A stretch of 64,000 bases of DNA from Micrasema longulum (GCA_022494885.1 JAGVSM010000824.1:62001-126000); one strand, 5' to 3'; positions 12,346 through 23,149 are shown, counted from the first letter of the stretch. Notes: a model not told the origin generated them from the sequence alone. Program-made: numbers and translations.

Positions 12346-12689
12346 CAACAAATTTAGTTTGTTCGTTTAAAATATTTCTTTCTCGATTTCTCCTTACTAA
12401 ACCATGTGATGAAGAATCACACGTTTCACTGCACGTAGCCATAAGTCAAGTATTTTTATGACCTACCACGTAGATGCTGGAAATTTCAAGATATTGAAGA
12501 ATATTGCAGAGGCAAGTTAGTAATGGCTAATATGATTTCCGCGTCGTTAAATTAATATCTTGTTAAAAATATATCGTAAAAGTGTAAATAAAATGGAATC
12601 ATCCGTAACTACTTGTAGTAAATTATATTTTAATACAAATTGTACACGCATATGAATAATATCCATAACTATCACCTCCTTTCTGTACC
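12346..12689. other. Unassigned A/T-rich stretch
   Basis: No gene or repeat recognised. Confidence 0.5.
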
Positions 12690-12745
12690 CAGTTGTGCAT
12701 AGGGCGCTGTATTTGTGAACCAAATGCTGCGTTTTCGATCATCTA
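12690..12745 (-). repeat. SINE family B 3' fragment
   Basis: TGCATAGGGCGCTGTATTTG is the reverse of the conserved 3' block of family B. Only this end is present, directly next to repeat E. Confidence 0.55.
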
Positions 12746-13085
12746 TTGCGCGATACCGAAAATGTTTTCTCGCACACTGTAAAAGTTAGATCATTCAATT
12801 GTACGGCGAAGGTTCTCTAAAATGTTTGAAAAAATTAATAATAATGAACTTCTTTAAATGACGTCACAAATTCTTCTAATTTAACCAACGATATAGTGTT
12901 GTGATGGATTTCTGGTTTCGAGAAGTCAACCCACTAATTAAGACAACTGACCGAAGAGAACAAGTGACGTCACGTGGGGAGTAATAAAAAAAAAACACAA
13001 CTTTTTTAAATCGTAGCGATAATTATGCAACACCTGATAGTAAAAATATGCTTTTATTGGGTTAGTTTGATACTCAATTAACAAA
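12746..13085 (+). repeat. Repeat E, copy 1, with two TGACGTCA sites
   Basis: This stretch is collinear with 28775-29140 (same strand). Shared blocks include CAATTGTACGGCGAAGGTT, AAATGTTTGAAAAA, AAATGACGTCAC, AGAAGTCAACCCAC, AAGTGACGTCACG and GTTAGTTTGATACTC. Two perfect TGACGTCA palindromes (12859-12866 and 12965-12972), the classic CREB/ATF recognition sequence, lie 106 bp apart. No coding sequence is seen and the class of element is unknown. Confidence 0.55.
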
Positions 13086-13189
13086 TAATAATAAAAAAAC
13101 CGCTCAGCTTCCTCATTCTTTTTTTAACTAGACAAGCATGCATTGAAATAATGTACATAATCGATCAATTTATTTATATTGTATTGATA

Positions 13190-13565
13190 TGACATTAAAT
13201 CTAAAGGTGGCTCCACATGCTGCCCAATACGTCGACCAGTATTGGCTACAAAATTACTTAACTGACTACACGTTGGCTTGTCGTTCAGTATGCCCGTGCG
13301 AGCCAATGCCCTGGTGTCAAAAGCGCACAATAATTCGCGTGCGTCCTCTCCAGAAGTTCGTAGCGTACGTAGATGCTCTGATAAGTAATTCAGCCAGCGT
13401 CCATTGATCTCTGTTTAAAAACCGACAAAAGGCGGATTGCGCTCCTGCGCATGAGCCAGCGCGTGTGCCAGTTGTGCCAGCCACAAATACTCCCCTCTAG
13501 TTTGCCAATACGTATTTGCCAACGTTCTGGCGAACAAATTGGCCAGTGCAGTATATAGAGACAGG
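13190..13565. repeat. GC-rich island with clustered TGGC/GCCA words
   Basis: The block is sharply richer in G+C and CpG than its flanks. It is filled with short related words in both orientations: CAGTATTGGC, ACGTTGGC, GAGCCAAT, GAGCCAGCG, TTGCCAATACG, TTGCCAACG, CTGGCGAAC and TTGGCCAG. GGTGGCTCCACATGC sits at the left edge. Clustered subterminal repeats like these are typical of the ends of some DNA transposons. Several 60-70-codon ORFs cross it without motifs. A CpG-island promoter is the alternative, but no donor or initiator was found. Confidence 0.35.
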
Positions 13566-13830
13566 ATAAGCGTTAAGGACTTGTCAAACATTTCGGATAT
13601 CAAAACCGAGATACTCCTTGTCTTTCCTATTCCGTTTTATATGTGTCGATACAAAACAATAAATACCTTCAGTCAATTAAGTAAGCTTATTTTTATTATA
13701 TTGATGTTTAAATGGCCCCAGCAATATAAATGTTTGGGTAAATAAGAAAAACGCAAAAATTTATTTTTGTAAAATCTTTAAAAAGGTCGTTAAACATTTA
13801 ATGGAATATTAATAAATAATTGTACAAACC
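13566..13830. other. Unassigned stretch
   Basis: Nothing recognised. Confidence 0.5.
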
Positions 13831-13844
13831 ATTTACCGATTTTT

Positions 13845-13889
13845 CTATGTCTACCGGTTCCGAGATGAACCACCTCTTTGTCAGGACAC
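13845..13889 (-). ncRNA. Hammerhead ribozyme motif, decayed
   Basis: Minus strand: stem I strand TGTC, CTGACAA in place of CUGACGA, stem II GAGGT/ATCTC, then GGAAC in place of GAAAC, then ACCGGT and the returning stem I strand AGACAT. Stems I and II still pair, but two catalytic-core positions are changed, so activity is unlikely. Confidence 0.55.
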
Positions 13890-14326
13890 AAATTATACTA
13901 ACATCAGTAAACATAGATTTATTTGGTAAAAATCATAATGGCGTGTTGCGTTTGCTTTCGAAATAATTTAGTCATGTTTTTTTTTTCTTTTGGATTGAGA
14001 TCATTGTTTATTTTATGTGTGAGAATATATTTTAACTTACAGTCTTGCTACTTGTGAAAACCTGTAATCGCCATATTTGTTATTAATGTTGTATTTTATA
14101 TTTGATAAATGTAGCTGTTGGTTATCCGAATAAAGAATAAAAAAAATACGTGAATATTCTCTTATTCACCCTCACCATATTATAAATTGTGCTTATAGGA
14201 CACATGCTGTTACGTGCACGTTAACATTACTAGCAGCATGTGTTCTAAGGGCACGCTGATTTTATAATTTTGTGCAACTTCTACTATGGTGCAGGTGTAT
14301 AGTGAGATTTGCATGTTAGTGTAATT

Positions 14327-14372
14327 AGTGTCCTGACAAAGAGGCGGATACGTCTCGAAACCGGTTGGCATA
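14327..14372 (+). ncRNA. Hammerhead ribozyme motif, one core change
   Basis: Plus strand: GTGTC, then CTGACAA (one change, G to A, from CUGACGA), stem II GAGGC/GTCTC (one G-U), intact GAAAC, palindrome ACCGGT, T as the cleavage-site base, then GGCAT, which pairs with GTGTC through wobbles. The layout matches the minimal stem III hammerheads reported from Penelope-like elements. Confidence 0.6.
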
Positions 14373-14400
14373 GTAAAATTGATAAGCGGCCGTATACAAT

Positions 14401-17131
14401 ATTTTTTTTTTAACATTTAATTGCTTATTTTCAATTTCTCACGCAAATACCTCAATAAAAATAACAAGGTACTTTATATTTACTAAGCAAAAAGTATTCA
14501 AAAAAAAAGAAAGGAATTGTGTTTCCTTGAGAAGAAATGCTGCCAATAACATCCAAAATAAAGTTGTAAATTTATCCTTCAGTTTCAATTACTGTCCAGT
14601 TATTGTTTGAGTTTTAGGTACAGCAATAATTTTATTAGTTTATTTTCTGAAAAATATAGTTACTCCCACGTTATTCGCTCGCTTGGGTTTTTTTATTCCA
14701 GCTTTGGAAATGACACATTTTTTAACAAAATCAAATTACGCAGACTAAATTTGTTGTTTAATTATTTATTCAAGTAAAGTTTTGCATCATCTTTTTAACT
14801 AGATTTAATTATTGAGAAATTTTATAAAGACTCTTTTATAAATTGAAATTGAAGAAAGACCTTATTTTAAAAACCTCAAATATCACAACCCAATAGTCAC
14901 AAGGAGAGTCTTTAAACTTAATATCGTGGTTTTCATGTCTTTAAGTAAAATAAATTCTAAGATTTACTATTGGTGTACCGAATAAAACTTGAACAATTTA
15001 TAAAAAATGCATGTTTGTTTATGTTTGTATATGAAAAAAAAATGTTTGTGTGATATTTGCTGTTTATGACAACATTTTAATCTTTGGGGCTTTTAGTGCA
15101 AAATGTAAAAAAAATAGTATGAATGGTTAAAAAAAAAAAGGAATTTTTCAGAAACTTATATATTAGTGAACTTTCCATATTTAGATTTGTCCAAATATTG
15201 AGTTAACACTGCTAGAAACATAAATAACAGACTAGCCAGAACACTTTTTAAACTTTCAAACAATGAGTAATAGTGGCGATAAATAGTGGTAGAAATGCTT
15301 AATTAAAGGATATTTTCTGTAAAAGAACAGACAAAATCCTTAAATTACTATTTCATCATTTTATATTCACCCATCTGCTTATGTTTTAACATGTAATTTC
15401 TCAAACTCAGTTGACTTTTGGAAGTAAAATGGATGAAAAATTTATTTATGCGAGTGAGGTTCGTGTAGCTAAAATAGGAAGGAATATGCATTCTTCTTAT
15501 ACGTAAATAAAATAAAAACAATTATATCATGAAAACCCACAAAGTAAGTGCTTCAAATATAAATCATAAATCTGCGGTGATTAGGCTAAGGGAGATAAAT
15601 CCACGAATATACTATAATTAATTCGTTGATTTAATTTCCTTTGCCTTATCAACACAGATATTCAGTAAATATGTGAATCACCATACTTTTGAATAACTGA
15701 TATCTTATTAAAATCAATTTTGCTATCCAACTTTGTTTCACAATAAAAACAAACTTTTGCAATTATATGTGATTTGCTGAGATGTCAAAGGTCTTGCACG
15801 TTGCTTAATATAGAAAAAATCGTAAAAGTGAAGGAACTTAGCGTACCTTACCAATTTTTATATATAGGAAGCGGTATTATTACGTATTGATTCATTATAA
15901 CAGTATGTACTACAGACTACTTGTATATTACACGTATGTTCTAACCTGTCACATTTGACCTAAAATTCCCTTTTGTTTATTAGAATTGCATACAAAATAA
16001 TTGTATGATGTATGAAAGTATTGAGAACGTGGCTTTTAAATATAAAAAATACAAATGAAATATTTTATTAAAAAAAAGTGTTAATATATAAAAAGGATGA
16101 TTTTTATGGTAAATATATACATTAAAGGTGGATGTTACAGTTATTTGACTTGGTATGGTAATTGAATACTCTAAATCTAATGGTCAAAAATAAGTGAACG
16201 TTAGAATTTATCTCCACCATAGAATAAAAACTTTTTTTGTGGTTTTTGCATAAAATGAACGCTTTATATTTATTTTTTTTTCACCATTAGATTTAGAATG
16301 TCCAATTACTGAAGCATTTTGAATGTCCAATTACGAAATACTAAAATAAATTATGAATCAAACGTAAGCGTTCTCCTAAGGGATAAGTGTATTTTATTTA
16401 CCATCTGTGTTGCACTTTTCTTTATTTATTATTGATTGAATGGTTGATAGTGAATAGTATTATTAATTTGAAGAAGTACGTACATGTTTACAAAATAACA
16501 AGATGAAATTATTTTTATCTCTTAACATTCAATTAAAATTTGAAATTAAACTGTATAACCAAACGGAAGCAATAAAATAAATAATTGCTCTACCTATAAA
16601 AAAATATTAATTAAATTGGTCACAAATTTTAAGGTTTCAAATGTACAAATAAATTAATCCACTCTTTTGTAGATATACTAACCAACATAATTTCTCCTTT
16701 TTAGTAAAATACTTACCATAAAAATGAAACCTTTAAAACCAGAAAAAATATTATATAAGCCATAAAATCATCAAAAACGATAATTCAATGAAGTAATTTA
16801 CATTATAATATTGATGTTTTTTGTGGATATTTCTTGATACAACTCCATAGTCCTCTAGTCAAAAAATCAAAGTATTGTGCTAATTTTATCTGTTAAAATG
16901 TGTATTTCCTACTCTGTTGTATTTTGCCATGTGTTCTTTTCTGTTCTTTTCCCACCTTTTAAATAATAAAAGCTTAATCCCAATTTCGGTCCAAATATTC
17001 CCAAAAATAAACTGTTTAGCAAACTAGTTGTAAATATTTATGTTTTCTGTCCCCTGTTAAAATGATTATTTGATCTTATCTCCAAAATATGTTAAGAATA
17101 GTATAAAAACTGTAAACGTTGTTAACAATTC
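14401..17131. other. Unassigned A/T-rich stretch
   Basis: Apart from the small foldback at 16157-16336, no gene or repeat family was recognised. Confidence 0.5.
16157..16336. repeat. Short inverted repeat with tandem end
   Basis: GGTAATTGAATACTCTAAAT followed by CTAATGGT (16157-16184) is repeated in inverse as ACCATTAG, ATTTAGAATGTCC and AATTAC (16282-16309). The right end carries a further direct copy of GAATGTCCAATTAC at 16321-16334. It could be a small MITE. Confidence 0.45.
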
Positions 17132-17178
17132 ACCAGTCTTAAAGATGCCTACTTAGGCGAAAGCGCTCGTTGGTCAAA
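17132..17178 (+). ncRNA. Hammerhead-like motif, second family
   Basis: The sequence reads CCAGT, CTTAAAGA, T, the perfect stem GCCT-ACTT-AGGC, GAAA, the palindrome AGCGCT, C, then GTTGG. CCAGT can pair with GTTGG (three Watson-Crick pairs, two wobbles), giving stem I. The GAAA strand and stem II are intact, while the CUGANGA strand is altered (CTTAAAGA). The six-base palindrome replaces a normal stem III, as ACCGGU does in the copies elsewhere. It lies about 70 bp before a LINE relic of a different class. Confidence 0.4.
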
Positions 17179-17249
17179 ATAATAAAAAGTAAAACTAAAC
17201 CAAGAAGTTTCATTGATAATGTAATTAAAATTTTTATCATAATCATAGC

Positions 17250-18165
17250 ACTTGAAAATGGTCAGCAGATTGACGTTCTCTATACAGATTTTTCTTAGGC
17301 ATTTGACAAAGTAGATCATAAAATTCTCATGTATAAATTACATGTCTTGGTAATAAGAGATCCATTACTCTCATTTATTGAATCGTATCTAACTGGTAGG
17401 AAACAAAATGTTCAGATAAATAACTATTTATCAACCAGTGTTGATGTTACATCGGGTGTACCTCAGGGTGCTCATTTGGCACCACTGCTTTTCAATTTGT
17501 TTATTAATGATGTTGCTAAATCATTCTCTTACTCTCATTTTTGGCTCTTCGCGGACTACAACAAAATTCTTAAAATAATTCAAACTTTACAAGACTGTTT
17601 TCTTCTTCAATCAGACATGAACTCTTTTAACCGATGGTGTAATGTCAATAAATTAGAATTAAATATTAAAAAATGCAATATAATGTCATTTCATAGAACA
17701 AAACAACCAATTTCCTTAGAGTACCTATTAAAAACCTCCAAAATTGATGTAGTTAAGTCCATCAGAGATTGAGGAGTTGTTTTGGACTATAAACTGACAT
17801 AAAACGAGCACATAGATAATACAGTAAATAAATCACTGAAATTACTTTGCTTCATTAACAGAATATCCTCTGATTTTACTAATGTCCGTACCATCAAAAC
17901 TCTTTATTGCTCAACTGTTCGCCCTTTTCTAGAATATTCCTCCGTGGTCTGGTCTCCATTCCATGTCAATCGCATAAATCACATTGAATCAGTACAACAA
18001 CACTTCAAAAAATAGCGTGGATGCTTGGACTAGAGAAAGATAATTATTCTTATGCTGAAATAGAGTTAATGTTAAATATTTCTAGTCTACAAAAATGTAG
18101 TACTAATATTGACTCCATCTATATGTTCGGCATACTAAATGGTATGATTATACCATTCCACCGGC
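17250..18165 (+). pseudogene. Decayed LINE reverse transcriptase
   Basis: The frame reads LYTDFS, stop (TAG at 17296), AFDKVDHKIL, then 147 open codons (17329-17772) with SGVPQGAHLAPLLFNLFIND. Next come LFADY at 17546-17560, where the catalytic FADD is expected, WCNVNKLELNIKKC, and after another stop RPFLEYSSVVWSPFH near 17920-17960. The order and spacing are those of Jockey-group non-LTR reverse transcriptases. The aspartate-to-tyrosine change in the catalytic pair and the stops make it non-functional. The 5' part of the LINE is absent. Confidence 0.8.
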
Positions 18166-18530
18166 AACACTACTGACTAGTCCAACTCGTTAGCGTCCAC
18201 GTCGCGAACCCTGGGCAATGGGATCACACTCATAACGGTGTGATCACAGCAGATATCGAGAGGATGAAAGGCGAGTTTCTGGCGCCTCTAAACCAAAACC
18301 AACCAGCTAAGTGAAGGTAACCACGACAGAAAATCTACCAGAGAAGGCAACGATAAACCACTCTGGTCATCATTTCCCATTAATTACTACGGCGAGAACA
18401 TCAATTAGGAGTCGTCCTGGCTGCGAAATGTAAAATTAGCGCAGGACAGATACATATGCTTTCGCTGTAGTAATCGCCAACGTCGGGGGACCCGGCAAGG
18501 CACTAGAAGAAGAATAAGATCAAAATTTTA
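18166..18530 (+). repeat. GC-rich block with GAA-type tail, possible LINE/SINE 3' region
   Basis: Composition changes abruptly at about 18165 and again at 18530. Inside are CACACTCATAACGGTGTG, GAGAAGGCAACGATAAACC, GTCGTCCTGGCTGCGAAATG and GACCCGGCAAGGCACTAG, running into AGAAGAAGAATAAG. An ordered block of this kind ending in a simple GAA tail looks like a retroelement 3' region. The GAGAAGGCAACG... wording recalls RTE-type 3' ends, but this is from memory of the style only. No other copy is in the window. Confidence 0.35.
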
Positions 18531-19087
18531 TGTCAATGCATCTCATATACAAAGGAACAATTTATTCATAAATGTATTTTATAAAGTTGACGTATTAAAC
18601 GTACTCACATAATAAATATAATGAAATACGAGTATTATAAAAAAAGTTTTTTTTAATAATAAATATACTTAATATATGACGTTCTGTTATTTGGAAAATG
18701 CTTGTATTCAGAATAAATTAAAATTCTTTAACCTATTTGAAATGGTTATTTTAAACAATAAAAGTTTGATAAGTAATCACGTACATAAAAACTCTTTAAA
18801 TTGAGTTTCTTTGTACTTTACTAAAACTCGTACAGCGAATTGAGATTTCTTTTTTTGTTGCGTCTATTTTCTCATAGAAAATCATACAGAATACAATTCA
18901 ATGTAAGACAATTTTGATTGAAATAATAGTTATAACAACAATTGAATATACAATGAATTGAAATCCTATTAAACGTGGTCGAATCAATCAATAATCTTAA
19001 ACACAAAGCTTATTTTTTTGCAGTCTTTGTATTGCATTTTTAAAAACTGAAAATCTTACGATATTAACTTATTTAATAAATAACAAC
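18531..19087. other. Unassigned A/T-rich stretch
   Basis: No gene or repeat recognised. Confidence 0.5.
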
Positions 19088-19575
19088 AATGTTTTTATTA
19101 TGTCCAAATATTTGCAGACAGGCTGGATTTCCTTCCTAGAGAGTTATTTAGATCTCAATTTGTCGCAACAGAGAGAAAACATTTTTGAGATGAAAATATG
19201 GAAGCCTAGGCATTTACATGGATTACAACCTTTCGTTGGCTAATTTAATTGACTACTTTACACACTGTGTAACATTCACCATTCTGCCAATGTTTTAAAA
19301 TCCACATTTCCCCAATTTTTACTCGACCATAGTTGACTTTTATGAAGTAAAAGAGCTGAAACCTCTATCATGTGGGTGAAATTTAACCGGCTGAACCAAT
19401 TCACCTACTTCACTTCACAAAAGTCAACAGATGGAAGAGTTGAAAAAATATGGATGTTTAAACATAGGTAGAATGGTAAATGTTACAGAGTGAGTAAAGT
19501 GGCCACTTAAACCAGCTAACGTTCCATATTCCCTTCTCAAAAGTGTTTTCCCTTTGTTGCAACAAATTTAGCACA
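19088..19575. repeat. Foldback family copy, head-to-head pair
   Basis: 19088-19400 is a forward copy (TTTGCAGACAGGCTGGATTT, CAACAGAGAGAAAACAT, CACTGTGTAACATTCACC, GAGCTGAAACC, CAATTCACCTACTT). The sequence then turns back as the reverse copy (CAAAAGTCAACAGATGGAAG, AGTAAAGTGGCCACTTAAAC, CCTTTGTTGCAACAAATTTA). The result is a large imperfect palindrome. Confidence 0.7.
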
Positions 19576-19989
19576 TTTTTTTTATTTGGATAACAGCATA
19601 AACTACGATGACTTTGCTGGGCAAGGCATCTCGCAAATGTGGAAGACAACTGATTATCTAAAAGGCCTCAATATAACAAATTAATGGAACAACAAAATGT
19701 CGGCAATGCCGAAAATGACGTGTTTGATTGTATGAAGAAGACCACCGCATTCTTAGGCATCAAGAACCGGAGACAGTAGAAAACCGGAGACGACGAAGAG
19801 TTAAAATGTATTCTAGTGGAAGTCAGGACTTGTATTGAATTATAGCATAGGAAATTATGATCTTTCTATTTTACGTTTATGTTTTTTTTTTCAATTCAAT
19901 TAATTTTTTTTAAATATAACATATACATTACAAAATTATATTTAATACGTACATATTATAAAAAATAAAAAAAAATACACGAAAGACGG
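19576..19989. other. Unassigned stretch with a short open block
   Basis: 19680-19855 has moderate G+C. One plus frame reads NDVFDCMKKTTAFLGIKNRR before a stop, then continues for about 20 codons. No family is recognised. Confidence 0.35.
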
Positions 19990-20880
19990 TGTCAAAGTAG
20001 TAGAAGAATCCTGCTCCGGAAAACCCCTTTGGATATATGGAACAGATCAATATCCAGAGCGATGTTGTTCAGCATAGCGGTAGCTCTTCCAACAGGCATA
20101 ACCATAGGCGGATTGGTCCTGAATATCGGAATATGAAACAATCTATGCTGTCTTAGGTAATTATCAGGAACATACAAACCATTGCTCATCATTATTTTAG
20201 AATTATCGATCATACCTCAAAACAATTGATAAAAATTCGTTCTTGTCTCTAAACTGTTGTAGCGAAGCATACCCTGAAGAAACTCGGTCGGGTAGAGCCA
20301 GAGATAATACCCGCACTCTCTCATGTAGAGATATTTCAGAAAATTCTTTTGAATTTTCTCTATCATAAGAGAGTACTTCAGTTCATGTGGCCCCCAAATC
20401 ATCGAGCCACTCCCGAGTCTACTTCGCACCAAGGAGTTGTAAAGAGTTCTTAGTACGCGGGTATTTTCGAAAACCCTGGTAGTACGCAGAACAAATCCTT
20501 ACATCTTCAATGCATTACCACTGATTGTCTCTGTGTGTTCATGAAATGTCAGAGTGCCCACAAATCTAACGCCCAGATCCTTAACATTCGATGTTTGTAT
20601 CAGATTATAGTTATTCATTTTGTAGCGAAAAATAATTTTGTAGTTTTTTGGGCCCTAGTGAAGGACGTGACTGAACACTTGGAAACATTAAGCCTAAGTT
20701 TGTTTTGCCTTCCCCATTCAGATATATTAGATATATCCGCTTGGAGAAGACGAAAATCGTCATAAGCTGTCACCAAGATGTTAGTATAAGGCGCAAAGAA
20801 ACGCAAATATTGTGCGGTATTTATCGCTGTCCTAAAAAAAATGAGTACTCCGTAAAACAAATAAACACTCAAAAACTCAA
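19990..20880 (-). pseudogene. Decayed Jockey-like LINE reverse transcriptase, C-terminal part
   Basis: Minus-strand pieces in order: FFAPYTNILVTAYDDF (where FADDTKI is expected), EWGRQNKLRLNVSKC, then VKDLGVRF near 20580, LRTLYNSLVRSRLGSGSMIW near 20425, EKIQKNFLKYLYMRECGYY, ETRTNFYQLF, and a final IALDIDLFHISKGVFRSR near 20000. This is the thumb and C-terminal region of a Jockey-group LINE. The FAPY block lacks the catalytic aspartates and several frames must be joined. The G+C-richer, aligned block is continuous, so it is probably one 5'-truncated insertion. Confidence 0.75.
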
Positions 20881-20950
20881 AACACTTGGTTTGTGATTAT
20901 TCACTATACTTAAATTAAAAAAATAACTTTCTTGCGAACCACTTTTTTTT

Positions 20951-20995
20951 CTACTGACCGGTTTTAAAGCTTTACAAGCTTCTTTATCAAGATAC
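20951..20995 (-). ncRNA. Hammerhead-like motif, left arm
   Basis: Minus strand: CTTGATAAAG, stem II AAGCTT-GTA-AAGCTTT, AAAAC, ACCGGT overlap, C, then AGTAG. The palindromic ACCGGT and the C at the expected cleavage position are kept. CUGAUGA and GAAAC are each altered, so it is likely inactive. Confidence 0.4.
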
Positions 20996-21246
20996 ACTTA
21001 ACCAATAATTTCTATCCTTTTTTATTTTATTAGTAAATATTATGCTATACAAATGAAAATAATAAATCACGTTTTTTTGTCTTTTAATGATGAAAAGCGT
21101 AATTTGAGATGGGTACGCTTAAAACTAGACATTAGTTGTGGACTAAAAAACTATCCTTAAAAGACAAAAAGACTGAATTTATTAGTTCCATATACATGGC
21201 ATTATATTAATAAAATGAAAAAGGACAGAATTTATAAGTTAAGTAA

Positions 21247-21290
21247 ACCTTAATTAAGAAGCTTGTATAGCTTTGAAACCGGTCGGTAGA
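21247..21290 (+). ncRNA. Hammerhead-like motif, right arm
   Basis: Plus strand: TTAATTAAG where CUGAUGAAG is expected, stem II AAGCTTGTATAGCTTT, intact GAAAC, ACCGGT, C, GGTAG. It retains the GAAAC strand lost in the left arm, but its 5' core strand is decayed. Confidence 0.4.
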
Positions 21291-21300
21291 AAAAAAAGGT

Positions 21301-22514
21301 GGTTGAAAACGTTGTTGTTTTATTTATTTGGCCTAATATAATCTTTTCAGATTACATTAAATATATATATGCATTGTGTATTTGTACACAAAAATTCAAT
21401 TTGTACTGCAATTAGTTAGACAGTATATTCCAGGCAACTTTTTTTATATTTTCTATTAAGAAATCAAACAGAGTTTTTAAATGTATCCCCGACAAGCATT
21501 GAAAAGTATATTTTTGTCTGTTCAAGAAATTCATGCAAAGGTTCCACAACTATAATAAAGGATATTATGTCAATTGAGTCGTCGGGTTCCAAAAAACGCC
21601 CTAGTAGATTTTCCTACTTTTGAGTAAAATGCAAAAAATATTTGTTCAGTATATAACATACAATTATTGGTTCTTACAAACGCAGTGCATTTTGGAACTC
21701 AGCCTGATATTTGAAAGAATTTCACTAGGAAACAGGACGGATTTTGGAAGAACTTTCAGCACCATTACATGTGTTTTAAAAAATCTCGATTACGATACGA
21801 TATATAAATCCAGCTTTGTCTACCACCATATTAATGGTAGGCAAAGCTGGATTTTGTCAAAAATCAGTTAGAGGCAGTTTTAAAACTCAACGATTTTCTT
21901 AAAAATTACATCTTTTGACACAAACACAAAAACTAGAGTTACTAGACACTCACCCTGGTTTTTCAAAAAAACAATTAAAAATCATTATGACTATTGTTCA
22001 AAAAAAAGGTCTATTTTCTGATTAATTTTTCATTCCGCTGAATTTTTATTGCTTTGTTTTATAAATAAAGGTAGTAGGTCAAACTTTACTTTACCACTTT
22101 TGATATAGGTCTAACCTAATATCCCACGTGCAGATGCAACGTGTTGCTAAAACGTGCTTTCGGGATTACATTTTATATCACGAATTTACCAATTTCGATA
22201 GACATACAAAAGCTCTTTGAGTTCTGTTGAAATTGATCCTGTTGTCCCATACTAATTACGGCCTTTTATGTATCAGAGTTGAGTACAGATTGATACATAA
22301 TTATATTTGGCTTTGTGTTGGCTAATTAATGCAGATATTTAGTACCAAGTAGGCTTATAAAATATGAGCCAGTCAATGCAATATCACAACCACATTTTTT
22401 TACGTAAATAAATTGGAAACTGTTAAAAAGAATGGTAAAATCGCTCGATTTCATCCAAAAAGTTTAAATTATGTACAATAAATAGTCACATTTACAATTT
22501 CTCAATTGTAGTTT
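21301..22514. other. Unassigned stretch
   Basis: No gene is recognised. It contains the isolated hairpin at 21806-21854. Confidence 0.5.
21806..21854. repeat. 20-bp hairpin
   Basis: AAATCCAGCTTTGTCTACCA (21806-21825) and its inverse TGGTAGGCAAAGCTGGATTT (21835-21854) pair over 20 positions with one G-T, around a 9-nt A/T loop. Nothing around it belongs to the other repeat families. Confidence 0.7.
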
Positions 22515-22735
22515 TCTGTTTACTGTGTAAGAGGTCTCGGGTTTAATTCCCGACATGGTTGACATAAAATATTCATTTTAAATGTGTTTTACGTTGAAAT
22601 ATATCATAGTTCTAAGACTGGTACCTGATGCGTAAAACTGATCATCCTACATTTATGTACCAATAATGATTGAGATATCCTTCAATTGGTGTGTTTGGGC
22701 TTTGTCCTATACACTATTAGATACGGAAAGGGAAT
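22515..22735 (+). repeat. SINE family B copy, 3' half
   Basis: B box GGTCTCGGGTTTAATTCCCG, then TAAGACTGGTACCTGATGCG, AAAACTGATCATCC and the TTTGTCCTATACACTATTAG block, ending in GAATGATTATGAT. The A box and 5' segment are missing. Confidence 0.7.
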
Positions 22736-23149
22736 GATTATGATTTTTTTATAAAATTTTACATAGAACGCAGCATTGCGTTGATACGTATACAAAATAA
22801 ATACTTTTTTTGTAATAAAATTTGATTCGACATTAACTTCATAACACAACGTGTTACCAAGTGAATTTCGGTAAAAAAAAAAAAACATTTAATTTTTCTT
22901 AATTATTTGTTACTACAGAAACTTTGTTGTAAATACCAGTTTGCTAGAATGAAGGTTTTCATAGCTATAGTTTGCTATTTTAATGACAATAAATTAAAAT
23001 CAAACCAGAAACTTCACGAATGTTAGTGCAATACGCAAATAAACCACTTTACCTAAAACAATACTTAACTTTATATGGCAAAAACATAAGCATTTTTCCT
23101 ATCAGCACGTTTTTTTTTATTTTTGTGCAACTTATATTTGTGAATTTTT
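22736..23149. other. Unassigned A/T-rich stretch
   Basis: No gene or repeat recognised. Confidence 0.5.

Larger units (their letters stand above)
13831..14400. mobile_element. Hammerhead-bounded inverted-repeat element 1
   Basis: The outer ends are inverted copies: ACCGATTTTTCTATGTCTAC on the left, and on the right the complementary series TAGTGTCCTGACAAAGAGG to GATAAGCGG. Each end holds a hammerhead-like motif pointing outward. The roughly 440 bp between them encode nothing convincing. The ends are homologous to those at 51985-52590, 33036 and 23584. It is probably a nonautonomous relic of a Penelope-like element or something using its ends. Confidence 0.6.
20935..21300. mobile_element. Hammerhead-bounded inverted-repeat element 2
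   Basis: The ends are inverted copies: AACCACTTTTTTTTCTACTG on the left and CGGTAGAAAAAAAAGGTGGT on the right, each continuing inward through ACCGGTTT and AAGCTT stems. The elements in between (AAAAGACAAAAAG and related) are A/T-rich and non-coding. At about 365 bp it is shorter than, and different in sequence from, elements 1 and 3, yet built in the same way. Confidence 0.55.
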
